In this document: positions 11,218-21,723 of the stretch, in pieces
Position numbering within the stretch: the stretch's first letter is position 1
How the letters are laid out: each line of letters starts with the position of its first letter
DNA from: Scheffersomyces stipitis CBS 6054
Lineage: Eukaryota > Ascomycota > Pichiomycetes > Serinales > Debaryomycetaceae
Direction of reading: 5' to 3'
Assembly: GCF_000209165.1 (NCBI RefSeq)
Contig: NC_009068.1
Location: 930,001 to 994,000, forward strand
DNA: 64,000 nt
Notes under the pieces: model-generated
The model's input: only the letters and a program-made list of their open reading frames with translations
Told to the model about the DNA's origin: nothing
The model's database searches: none
Program-made: the position numbers and the translations under genes

Positions 11218-14200
11218 ATGAGCGAGACACCAGAAGTGGTAAGTAGCGGCGAAATGTGGATAACGACATCCTGCGATCACAGCCCAATTTTTCACGATTT
11301 TTCACTCGTAACTCCAAATTCAGATATGAATTGGGCGAGAATTGAAGACTGAAACAGAATGAAAAATCGAAAAGTCGTTCAACTTCCACATAAAAAGTGC
11401 TTCAGGACACTTTTCAAATGCATATACTAACCATAACAGACTCCGTCGCTCGACTTGAACGACATCTTGCGTACCGAGGAAGCCGGCGAAGCGCACCAGT
11501 ATGGCTTTCTAGAAAACCAGAACAAATATTTCATCAAGTCCGAGAAGCAACAGGTGGACGTAGAAAAAGTGACCCACAGATTCAAGTACTTGTTGGGTCT
11601 CACGGGACTTTTCCATCACTTCATTGAAGCTAAAGCTAACCGTGATCCTGTTTTCCGTAAAATTGTAGATGAGTTGTATCTGAAGAGTTCTGGAACTGGA
11701 GCAGCTGGATCATCCAAGAGAGGAAGAAAAACAGAAAAAGAAGAGGATGCTGAGTTGCTCAATGACGAAGTGTCTACTGCTACCATTACTGAATTCACTG
11801 ATTCGCCAGGTTATATCCACGGAACCATGAGACCATACCAGATCCAGGGTTTGAACTGGTTGATTCTGTTGTATGAGAACAATCTTTCTGGTATTCTAGC
11901 AGATGAGATGGGACTTGGTAAAACTCTTCAAACGATTTCGTTCTTGGGTTATCTCCGTTTTATCAAGCACATCAACGGCCCACACATTGTGATTACACCA
12001 AAGTCGACGTTGGACAACTGGGCCAGAGAGTTCAACCGTTGGATTCCAGATATGAAGGTGTTGGTTATTCAAGGAGACAAAGACCAAAGGCAGGAACTTC
12101 TTCGTGAGCAGGTGTTGACGTGTAAGTTTGATGTCATCATCGCATCGTACGAGATAGTCATTCGGGAGAAATCTACGTTCAAAAAGTTCGACTGGGAGTA
12201 CATCATCATCGACGAAGCCCATAGAATCAAAAACGAAGAGTCATTATTGTCTCAGATTATTCGGATGTTCCATTCGAAGAATCGTCTCTTAATTACCGGG
12301 ACTCCTTTACAAAACAACTTGCGAGAGTTGTGGGCTCTTTTGAATTTCATTCTTCCGGATGTTTTCGCCGACAACGAGCTGTTCGACGAGTGGTTTCAGT
12401 CAGACGAAGACAAAAACGATAGTGAAGACACCGTAGTTCTGCAGTTGCACAAGGTCTTGAAGCCCTTCTTACTCAGAAGAATTAAGGCCGATGTAGAGAA
12501 ATCGTTGTTGCCCAAACAGGAGTTGAATGTCTACGTCAAGATGAGCGAAATGCAGCGAAAATGGTACCAAAAGATTTTGGAAAAAGACATCGATGCCGTC
12601 AACGGAGCCAACAAGAAAGAAAGCAAGACAAGATTGTTGAACATTGTGATGCAGTTGAGAAAGTGCTGTAACCATCCGTACTTGTTTGAAGGGGCAGAGC
12701 CAGGACCTCCTTACACGACTGATGAGCATTTGGTGTACAACTCACAAAAGATGATAATTTTGGACCAGTTGTTGAGGAAGTTTCAAAAAGAAGGCTCCAG
12801 AGTGTTGATCTTTTCACAGATGAGCAGAATGTTGGATATCTTGGAAGATTACTGTTTTTTCCGTGAGTTCAAGTATTGTAGAATAGATGGTCAAACTGAA
12901 CATGCAGATAGAATCAATGCCATCGACGAATATAACAAGCCTGGAAGTGACAGGTTCGTGTTCTTGTTGACTACCAGAGCAGGTGGTTTAGGTATCAACT
13001 TGACAAGTGCTGATATTGTAGTTCTTTTCGATTCGGATTGGAATCCACAGGCGGATTTACAAGCGATGGATAGAGCTCACAGAATTGGCCAAACAAAACA
13101 AGTCAAAGTATTCAGATTTGTCACAGAGAATGCCATCGAAGAGAAAGTATTGGAAAGAGCCACCCAGAAACTTCGTTTGGACCAATTGGTTATCCAACAA
13201 GGCAGAAACACTGGAGGTTTGGATGGCCAGCAAAGTTCCAAATCAGCATCGAAGAACGAGTTGTTAGACATGATCCAATATGGAGCAGCGGACATGTTTG
13301 CATCTAGCGATTCAGCAAATGGAGAAGTGGACATTGAAGATTTGTTGAAGCATTCTGAGAGTAAAACAAAAGAATTGACTGAGAAGTACGCTCAATTGAA
13401 TTTGAATGCATTGCAGCATTTCACCAATGACGAGTCAGTGTATGAATGGAACGGAGAAAATTTCAAGAAGAAGGAGCCCACTGCCATAACCAACATTGGC
13501 CATGCCTGGATAAATCCTGGTAAAAGAGAACGTAAGGAAAACTACTCTATAGACATGTACTACAAAGACGTATTGAACACTGGAGGTAGAGCAGCTTCTA
13601 GTGGAGCTTCCAAGTCTGGTCCCAGACCGCCAAAACAGTTGATTATTTATGATCACCAATTCTATCCTGCTAAGTTGTTGGAGTTGCATGAGTTGGAAAA
13701 GAACTACTATAAGAAACAGATCAGATACAAGGTTCCTTTGAAAGCTGGAGATTCTCTGACATTGAAAGAACGTGAGTTAGAACAGAAGTTGGAACAGGAA
13801 GAAATCAACAATTCTCGGGCTTTGACAGAAGAGGAAAGAGCTTTGAAAGAAGACTTGTTAACCCAAGGTTATAGTAATTGGAACCGAAGAGACTTTACGC
13901 ACTTCATTGCCGTCTGCACGAAATATGGGCGTAATTCAATTCCGTTGATAGCTACGGAGTTTGAGGATAAGTCCTTGGAAGAAGTCCGTGAATATGCAAA
14001 AGCCTTCTGGCTGAACTACGAGGAGATCGAAGGCTACGAAAGGTACATCTCGCAGATCGAAGCTGGAGAGGAGAAAATCTTGAAGATCAAACTCCAGAAA
14101 GAAGCGTTGAGAAGAAAATTGTCTCAGTACAAGTATCCACTACAAGAATTGGTATTGAAATTTCCACCTGCCACAACCAATAAGAGGATATTCAGCGACG

Positions 14201-14490
14201 AAGAGGACCGCTTTTTACTTGTCCAATTATACAGATATGGATTGGACACTCCTGACGTATACGAGAGAATAAAGGAAGCTATACGAGACTCACCTTTGTT
14301 CCAGTTTGATTTCTTTATTCAGAGCAGAAACACTGCTGAAATCGCAAGAAGATGCCAGACATTACTTGGATGTGTTTTGAAGGAGATTCAACCGAATTCT
14401 GCAAATGCCAATGGTAGTGCTACTAAAAGAAAGAAGGAAGACACTCCTGACGTAGACAGTAAGAAAAAGAAACAACAAAAGAAGAAGTAG
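11218..14490 (+). CDS. ISW2: ISWI-family chromatin-remodelling ATPase (ISW2-like), two exons
   Basis: Exon 1 is 11218-11238 (seven codons, MSETPEV) and exon 2 is 11440-14490; joined they give 1023 residues. The SNF2 helicase core is complete: DEMGLGKT (162-169, Walker A), DEAH box (265-268), ITGTPLQNN, and the C-terminal lobe with [21 protein letters not shown]. The HAND-SANT-SLIDE region follows (roughly residues 760-1000), then a lysine-rich tail. The sequence follows yeast Isw2 more closely than Isw1, for example [17 protein letters not shown] and the DTP-containing C-terminus. Isw2 slides nucleosomes to repress transcription, in S. cerevisiae as a complex with Itc1. Codon 11866-11868 is CTG at a position where ISWI proteins have Ser (WLISLYEN), which supports CTG=Ser decoding. 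Isw1 versus Isw2 is inferred from resemblance only. Confidence 0.92.
11239..11439 (+). other. Spliceosomal intron of ISW2
   Basis: Starts with the strong donor GTAAGT (11239-11244) after codon 7. It contains TACTAAC (about 11424-11430) and ends with ACAG at 11439; length is 201 nt. Removal is in phase 0 and joins the ATG-bearing exon to a frame that otherwise has no ATG at its beginning. Confidence 0.9.
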
Positions 14491-14754
14491 GACCCAAGCG
14501 GTTCTACAAATGTACCATAGTGTTTATATATTAGAATGTTACATTATCATTAAAGGAAGAGGGGCAGTTTGAATCTATAAAATCAGCCCGGTCGTAGAAA
14601 TAATAGTCAATAGGATAGGTATACTCTCTGGTCAAACAGAGATCGTTAACTGTCTGGCAGGATTTTTGGGAATTTGTCTGTTGCTGCTAGTTTTAGACGT
14701 TTTGGAAGTGAAATCACTTTCACAAATCACAATTTTAAGCAAGTATGCGTCTTG

Positions 14755-14788
14755 AAGAAGCCAGAGTTTTACAAAACTTCAGCTTCTT
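14755..14788. repeat. Inverted repeat, 13 bp in two stacked stems
   Basis: AAGAAGC (14755-14761) pairs with GCTTCTT (14782-14788). Inside, AGTTTT (14765-14770) pairs with AAAACT (14773-14778). A 3x3 internal loop separates the stems. Confidence 0.75.
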
Positions 14789-14806
14789 TAGTCAGACTTC
14801 TTTTCA

Positions 14807-14826
14807 CATAGACTTTTCAGTCTATG
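14807..14826. terminator. Hairpin just downstream of the peroxidase stop
   Basis: CATAGACT and AGTCTATG form a perfect 8-bp stem with a 4-nt loop, ending 10 bases from the minus-strand stop codon of the peroxidase gene. A role in 3'-end formation or mRNA stability is inferred only from position; yeast terminators do not usually need hairpins. Confidence 0.35.
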
Positions 14827-14836
14827 ACTTTCATGG

Positions 14837-15415
14837 CTACGCTTTTAATAATTTGACGATAGCATCTTCGAATTCCAAAGGAGGAACCGTGCTCAAGTAG
14901 CGCAGTACGACATTGCCGCTGCGGTCTACTAAAAACTTCTCAAAGTTCCATCTGAGGCCTTTAAAGCCGACTACGCCTCTCTTTTCATTCTTCAACCATG
15001 TATATATCGGAGCTTCAAAGTAGCCATTAACATCCAACTTTTGCATTATTGGGAAAGTAACGCCAAAGTTCCGTTGGCAGTACACCACAATTTTGTCTTC
15101 ATCTTCTGGTTCCTGGGAACCGAACTGGTTACATGGAAAAGCCAATATTTCAAACCCCCGGTCTTTGTACTTCTGATACAATGTTTCTAGATCTTTGTAT
15201 TGAGGAGTAAATCCACAGAGGGAAGCGACGTTAACCACTAAAACCACTTTCCCCTTATAGTTCGCTATATCTATGAGCTTTCCGGCACTATTTGCAACTT
15301 TAAAGGAGTAGAATGGAGATTCTGTCTGGTTTTTCAGACTGCCCGAGTCGGAGTCAACGGCAAGTTGCGATGGGCTGGAAACATGAGGAACCATTTCGAG
15401 GGCATCCGGGGACAT
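14837..15415 (-). CDS. Thiol-type glutathione peroxidase (GPX3/HYR1 family)
   Basis: A 192-residue peroxiredoxin-like glutathione peroxidase. The peroxidatic cysteine is C67 in NVASLCGFTPQY and the resolving cysteine is C113 in VVYCQRNFGVTFPIM. The FPCNQFG loop (around C95) and the RWNFEKFLVD segment with the active-site Trp/Asn are present. As in S. cerevisiae Gpx3/Hyr1 there is Cys instead of selenocysteine; such enzymes are usually thioredoxin-dependent and reduce hydroperoxides, and Gpx3 relays oxidant signals to Yap1. The first 30 or so residues, rich in Ser/Asp, have no counterpart in the roughly 163-residue S. cerevisiae Gpx3. An internal ATG at codon 8 does not remove this extension. 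The gene is convergent with ISW2. Which GPX paralogue it is cannot be assigned, so no symbol is given. Confidence 0.9.
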   Translation of the reverse strand: MSPDALEMVPHVSSPSQLAVDSDSGSLKNQTESPFYSFKVANSAGKLIDIANYKGKVVLVVNVASLCGFTPQYKDLETLYQKYKDRGFEILAFPCNQFGSQEPEDEDKIVVYCQRNFGVTFPIMQKLDVNGYFEAPIYTWLKNEKRGVVGFKGLRWNFEKFLVDRSGNVVLRYLSTVPPLEFEDAIVKLLKA

Positions 15416-16980
15416 TCGACTGAAACTTCAAAGCACAGAGACGGTGGTACCAAACACGTCACAAACTGCGGCTAAAGGACGCGTATTTTAGGTTGTGGAA
15501 GAAAGAAAGAAAGAAGACTGAATCCATTTATCATCAGAAGTGAAAAAACCTGTCAGTCCATTTGAGACGGTATACGAATAGCCGTTTGTCTATCTGCAGG
15601 ATATCGTTATGGTGTCATTTCTATGTATTTTGTGACAAGATTTTTGACAGAATAGACAAACTGGTGATACTAACTGGGCACATAGGATAAAGACGGCAAA
15701 AGTAGACTATTAGTAGGAATTCAATCTAGATATTGAGAAATTGCAGCTGATTCTTGAGAAAGTAGAAAGGCTATAATTCAGAGTGCTCTTTGTAACCCAT
15801 TCTGAGATTGTAATTACAATTGTAATTCCAATTGTAAGTAATTGTAACCAATTGTAACCAATTGTAATTCTAATGGCAACCAAAAGTTCATGGAAATAGT
15901 AGAGAAATACTGAGTTCGTATTTACAATATTTATAATGGTAACACCAGAGAATGTGGAATTACAATTGTCCCTGTAACGAAAGCTTCCAACATTGCAGGT
16001 CGAATAGAAGTGAAAAATTTCTCAATAACTTCAGATCCTTGAACTAACTTGCACTATATTATTTAATAGCTACAGATATTAACTAACCCTGAAATATTAA
16101 ATAGACAGCTTTCAATCCTATTCGAATTTCGGCCGAGCTCCTTATTTTCCACCCTACATCGTCTTCTAGTCTCTATTGTAATCTCATACTCAATCCTGGT
16201 GCCCAAGTAGGAGTTTTGTGCACTTCACGGTTACCATGAGCTCAGAACAAAACCGGAAGTACCACTACTTCGGAGCTTGGTGTCCAATGACCCTCTAGAT
16301 ATCTTCAAAATATCCCTAGAGCAGTCTATTTTCTCCCAATATCGAATATGAAACCCCCCTAAATGGATTTTAAAGCTTCGTATGGAGATAAGAGGAACGT
16401 GATTTTAATCGCGTGATGTCTAGCACCTATCCCCAGCAATTTGCCCAAAACAGGAAAAGCAAAATAATATGATGCCACCTCTGACTAACTGCTGACGTAA
16501 TCTCAAATGCCCCAGACGCACAAGAATCACACGATGATTACATAAGCACAGCTGACCAGCCATAAGCGAGAAAAAAAAAACAACCAATAGAAAAAAAGTC
16601 TACACAAATCCATCCTCCTTTTCCTATCTTCAGTGATAGAGCCAGCGGCTAATTTACGATTTCTAGGTAATCATTCCTCATAAAGCACTTCCAGCGTAGG
16701 TACCAGTCATTTATTTGGCTTCTGACGTTGCGGTTTTGCTCTTTTCCGTGTATTTTACCCCCGGAATTGCCACTTTCTTAGATCATTAATTCATAAAATT
16801 TTTACCTAACACCGAAACCAGGTTCAACAGATTGGTTTACGGTCAAATCAACATTCGACTATTTCATATTGGCTCGGCACTGTATTGCTTGAGTTTGAAT
16901 AGTTATTGCCACCTTTTTAGATTCATTTTCAAAGATTTTCATAATAATTCATATATTCCATACATTTTTTTCCTACCAGA
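15416..16980. other. Divergent intergenic region peroxidase / MDM34
   Basis: Contains a cluster of AATTGTAA words, including a 10-bp tandem array (15831-15870), and A/T-rich DNA leading to the MDM34 ATG. No gene is visible. Confidence 0.5.
15831..15870. repeat. 10-bp tandem repeat, 4 copies
   Basis: Four adjacent 10-bp units: ATTGTAAGTA, ATTGTAACCA twice, then ATTGTAATTC. The 30 bases just upstream contain further, out-of-phase ATTGTAATT/AATTACAAT copies, giving local palindromes. Confidence 0.85.
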
Positions 16981-18777
16981 ATGTCCTTCAAAGTCAACTG
17001 GAAATCACTCGAGACCGACTCGTTGACATCTTGGACGAAAGATCTCTTGACTAGTGCATTGAATCTGGGGAAAAGTCCTAATATTCTTGCCTCAAGTATC
17101 CTGATTAAGGATTTGAACTTTGGCAAAATTGCTCCCAACTTTGAGATTTTGGAGATTGGTGAGTTGGGCAGAGACAGATTCAGAGGCATTTTCAAGATTA
17201 ACTACGAAGGAGACTTCCACTTGACGCTCCATACAAATGTTCAGGCAAATCCGTTGAATATCTACTACTCTAATTCCATGGAAAAGGAGATAGATAGCCA
17301 GTTTGTTACACCTAACTTTTTACTTTCAAATGAGCAGTTTGCTTTGCCTTTGGATTTGAAACTTAGCGATATAAAAATCAGCGGTATCGGCATTATTGTG
17401 TTTTCCAAGCTGAAGGGATTGACGTTGGTGTTCAGAAATGATCCATTAGATTCCATTAAAGTCTCTTCTACATTTGATACAGTTCAGGTATTGGCCAATT
17501 TCCTTCAGAAACAGATCGAAACCCAGATCAGAGATTTGTTCAGAGAAACGTTGCCCACTTTGATACATCAATTTTCGCTCAAGTATCTCAGTCTCGATAA
17601 CAATTCAGATGATTTACATGCTCATTTTGCATCTTCGTCCAGAACTCACTCTTCAGCTTTGGATCCAGACAACGAGTTCAACAATTTTACATATTCGTCA
17701 AAGAATTTACAGAAGAACTTGCAATTGTTTAATACTAGAGAAACATTGGATTTGCACATTCCCAAGTTTAAGGGTATAATACAGAGATCGCATTTGGAGA
17801 AGTTTACCCAGAACTACCCTAGTTTGTTGAACTCATTGTATTTGAACTTGCACGAGATCGATATGAAGTCCTACAATACATATAACAACAATACTGGATC
17901 CAATGGTATCCCCATTGACTTGTTGATTAACGATAAGAACTTCAACAGAACCAATAGAGTCTTGAAAGAGATATCGGACATTCAATCTAACAGCTTCTAC
18001 AAACAGAGCAATAACAATAAGGACACCACTGTTAAGCCCAAAAGAAGAAGAATCAAGTATAGCACCAGAAAGAAGGCAGCTTCGCCTGTTTCTGCAATTG
18101 ATACCGCTGCTCTTACTGGTTGTAATTTGTCTTCTATGGATGTTAGCCACGCTACGTCTATTGAGCTTGCACATGACATGTCTATACAATCAGAGACTTC
18201 TACTTTGATCAACGATGACTTCCACATGGCGTCGTTACATTCTTCAGTAGCTTCCTCAATGCCTATGTCAATGTCGTCTTCTCTTTCCGATTCTGAAGAA
18301 AGACCTCAGTTGTTAGCTCAACCTAGACCTATGAGAATATCACCAGATTTTTACCAAGCGTTCTTGAAGAGTACTCCTGGTCATTACCAGCCTTTATTTG
18401 AGAACAATGCTGGTATCAATGTAAACGGTAATATTGGCAATAATGGCAATAATCCTACTATTAGCAATATTGGTAACGTTAATGCCAATGTTAACAATAC
18501 TAATTCATCATTATTATCAAGCGTTGGTTTGGGAACAAATTACTTCAATTTTGCAACGAGCCAACCAATTCTGACGTCTCCCATTAAGAAGGACCCGGCC
18601 AGAGATTTCATCAAAGAAAAGAAGTCCATCAACTATATTGACATTAACAAGGTGAACAACAAGTTGAAGGAGTTAAGTATGGACCGCAGTGGAAAGAGAA
18701 AGCAAAGAAACTACGGATCGGCAACATACGAATCCGAGAATCCAATCGTTGCCCCTCCCCCACCATATTCTCACTGA
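16981..18777 (+). CDS. MDM34: MDM34, ERMES complex subunit (SMP domain)
   Basis: A 598-residue protein whose N-terminal 200 residues match the lipid-binding SMP domain of Mdm34: MSFKVNWKSLETDSL, then ILIKDLNFGKIAPNFEILEIGEL and the FRGIFKINYEGDFHLTL segment. Mdm34 sits at endoplasmic reticulum-mitochondrion contact sites with Mmm1, Mdm12 and Mdm10, where the complex tethers the organelles and transfers phospholipids. The C-terminal two thirds are low complexity: a basic RRRRIKYSTRKKA stretch near residue 350 and an Asn-rich tract near 485-510. The extreme C-terminus has PPPY (593-596), the type of motif through which Rsp5 ubiquitinates Mdm34 in S. cerevisiae. The start is the first ATG and agrees with the family start. 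It is longer than S. cerevisiae Mdm34 (459 residues) because of the low-complexity tail. Confidence 0.95.
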   Translation: MSFKVNWKSLETDSLTSWTKDLLTSALNLGKSPNILASSILIKDLNFGKIAPNFEILEIGELGRDRFRGIFKINYEGDFHLTLHTNVQANPLNIYYSNSMEKEIDSQFVTPNFLLSNEQFALPLDLKLSDIKISGIGIIVFSKLKGLTLVFRNDPLDSIKVSSTFDTVQVLANFLQKQIETQIRDLFRETLPTLIHQFSLKYLSLDNNSDDLHAHFASSSRTHSSALDPDNEFNNFTYSSKNLQKNLQLFNTRETLDLHIPKFKGIIQRSHLEKFTQNYPSLLNSLYLNLHEIDMKSYNTYNNNTGSNGIPIDLLINDKNFNRTNRVLKEISDIQSNSFYKQSNNNKDTTVKPKRRRIKYSTRKKAASPVSAIDTAALTGCNLSSMDVSHATSIELAHDMSIQSETSTLINDDFHMASLHSSVASSMPMSMSSSLSDSEERPQLLAQPRPMRISPDFYQAFLKSTPGHYQPLFENNAGINVNGNIGNNGNNPTISNIGNVNANVNNTNSSLLSSVGLGTNYFNFATSQPILTSPIKKDPARDFIKEKKSINYIDINKVNNKLKELSMDRSGKRKQRNYGSATYESENPIVAPPPPYSH

Positions 18778-21723
18778 TGGCATTGCCTGGCCAACTTCAA
18801 ATTTTAACGACTCTACGATCTAGATTAGACGAAGAAGACGATATTCCAGACACTGACCATCAAAAGTGTTTGGCTGCTGTTTGCTTCTATATTTATTTAT
18901 TGGCAGCTCGCATTGTTGCTGCTTTGTTGCTGACTTTGTAGCAATTTTGCTTTTCTGTTGGCTATTCGCTCAATTACTAAATTATTTATTTTCACTTGTA
19001 TATTTGTTGAAACGCCACTGTTTCGTTCATTTCTTTAGGGTTAGCTACAATTTTATGTTGGGATAATTATGCTGGATTGTTTGTAAGACTTAGTAACCGA
19101 AGGCCATTGCTAATTTTGTGCTGAAACACGGCAAAAAAGGCCTCAATGGAGGAAACAGAAGTTGGTTTCGCTTCGATATTCTCATTGCAATAGTACCGAA
19201 CAACCTGCAAAGCAACTATTTTTCTGGCAAAAGTTATTTTCTGGCTGCAACTTATTGTGCTGCAGATAGGTGCAGCTGTTTTGAAGCAAATCTTGAAAAT
19301 ATTGTCTCTATTGGCTGTGGCTTCCTACTGGACAGACTCAGGGTGTTAGGAAAAAGTAGAATTTGTATATAATCTGATGAGAGGGGCTACTATTGTTTGG
19401 AGGGGCTACTATTGTTAGGTGCGCACTAATCAGCAATTTTTTAGCGGCATTAAATCTCTGCTGTGCCTAAATGCAATGCGATGCTGATAGTGGGGCAGAC
19501 CATCAGTTCCTTGTCCTTCCGGATTGACCTGGCATATCTGGTACTTTTATTGCGAATAATCTGGCTCTACCTGTTCTACTATAATCATAATTGTTTGAAC
19601 AAGATGGGATCACCGTAGTGATCTGATGAATGCAACTGTATCCCCATATGGGGTTAAATGTTCGATCGCCATCTTGATGTAAGGAAACAAAAACCCTGGG
19701 CAAGATGTACTTCTTTGTGCGTCGGGCTACTACAACCTATTTTTAACGGAGGTCTTCGGACATGAGGTGGGGCAGAGGGTTTTTTGTTTGATCAGACTTT
19801 TCCGAGAGACATTCAGAAAGGTTTGGGAGCAGATATTTTCAAGCAGAACAGCGGCAGAAAAATTGAGCGAAATCTAACCGGATCCGACGGTCTGGGCTGC
19901 GAGATATCAGACATTTTTCAGATATACATTGAGAAGGTACAAGAAGACGAATTGCAATAACGGAACTAATTCTACGAAGATTTTCATTCCCAGGCCAGAC
20001 ATTTTCTCCGTCTGAAAATATGGCCAATTTGGAACTTGGCACTCGTACATAGCCAATTTAATTAATATGTGCATTGTGCAACCTACAATATTAACTAAAG
20101 CAGGCAGTCAGCAGATAACTTTGATGCGAGACACGAATCTAAATTAATCTCGTAAAATCGGACCTCACTGACATATCTTGGGAATGGCACGCTCCGAAAT
20201 GGACAGTTTGGGCACAAAAACGCTTGCGGTCTGGGTGTTTCTAAAGATGCAGTTTAATAATAAGTAGGCCTACCTAATACCGACTCAAGAACAGCTGATT
20301 CTGCACATCACGGTTAGGAGCAAGTTATTATACATGCATATACAAACTACATGTTAGATGTAGTCTAGAGCGTGTCTAGTAGTTCTGAAACTTACCGAGA
20401 CCAGAACTGCGTTTACTTCGAGTTAGTCCTTTTTCAAGTCACTGAAGAAACTATCTTGCCTTTGCCTTTGACTAATAAAGTTTTGTGGGCGGAAGAAGCC
20501 TGTCACTTCTCCTTAAATGTCTCCCGAACAAAGAGCTTCCGGTACAGTGAAGTAGAAGGTGGCTTAAGGAGAGAAAAAATTTTCTGGCACATGCCAAAAA
20601 AGGATTTGCACTGATACCGAGACTGCCGCTAGGAAGATAGGACGAGCCCTACCGCGAGAGTCCTACCGCGAGAAAAACTGTGAGAATGCGCTGCTTAGGT
20701 ACCGCTGAAACGCCGCTAAAACCTGAAACGAAGCTGTTGCCATACGGCGTTGGTTCCTGAATGATTTCTCGTTACGAAATGTCAACAGTCTACACCAACT
20801 TGACACTGTAAGGAGGTGAGTTAGAGAATGCCGTAGTGGCTTCTGAATTGTACAACGACGCTGCGATCTCCGCTCCTGGCTCCCTGGTAGCGAGACCCAG
20901 TGTTGTTATCAAGTCTCGCTATTCCGCCTGTTTCTATATTTACTTTCCGCCGAACGTCACTAATTTCTCCCTAATCGTCAGGTATTCCCGCTGTTGTGCT
21001 CGTCGCCACGCGTTTTTGCCCTCTTTAGGCCAGAGAAGGATTTCACAAATTTTTTGTCGCATGTTTTGGTTTAGGCCCAATTTTTCTCTCGGCATCTGAA
21101 TGCAGTGGAACCAGGATCTTAATTTTCTAGACAATTTATTCGATCTCCTTTTCGCCAAGTCGCTACGATCCCACCACGGCCGACTATTCACCACCGCCAA
21201 CTGTTACTTTCGTTTGAGCTCATTCGCTTTGCTCTGTTGGTTTACGCTGTTGTTGAAGTTTCGTGAATTTGGTGTCTTTCCCCTGTTAGATCTGACATTT
21301 GCATGTTCACAAATCGGAAAGTTGTTCGAATCAGATCAGAAAATAATTCACAACGAACCAAACTAGTTAAAGGTCTGATTTCCTTAACTTTTCATCTCAA
21401 TTAAAGACAGAACATCGTATTGATCTTATCGGAATCGATACATATTGATTGGTCTCGTCTCTGAATCCTTTTAGATTTCAAATCGTCCTTAAGATTCATT
21501 CTAAAACTTCAAACAATTATTCTTACATTAGTTGACTCTAAAATCAAATCAAAGATTTAAGATAGTCTACAGAATTTCACATTTTTCATATAACAGTGAC
21601 AAGGGCTTCATTTATTGATCCAAAAGCATCCTCAGTTCTAAGGATTTTTCATTCCTCAGTTTCAAAAGTTTTTCATTCTTAACATTCAAAGAATCATCTA
21701 CAATATCAAAACATTTCTCCATA
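18778..21723. other. Long intergenic region MDM34 / CHS7
   Basis: About 2.9 kb without a credible gene. It carries a 17-nt direct repeat (19381-19416), a 12-nt repeat CCTACCGCGAGA (20648-20659 and 20662-20673) and, just before CHS7, repeated TTTTTCATTC words (about 21645-21685). Frames of 60-90 codons here have no recognisable content. Confidence 0.5.
19381..19416. repeat. 17-nt perfect direct repeat with AGGGG cores
   Basis: GAGGGGCTACTATTGTT occurs at 19381-19397 and again at 19400-19416. Each copy contains AGGGG, the stress-response-element core bound by Msn2-type factors in S. cerevisiae; function here is unproven. Confidence 0.8.

Larger units (their letters stand above)
14491..14836. 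other. Convergent intergenic region ISW2 / glutathione peroxidase
   Basis: The 3' ends of two genes face each other here. The interval has two clear hairpins (14755-14788 and 14807-14826) and a shorter GTGAAA/TTTCAC stem near 14707-14722. Confidence 0.6.
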
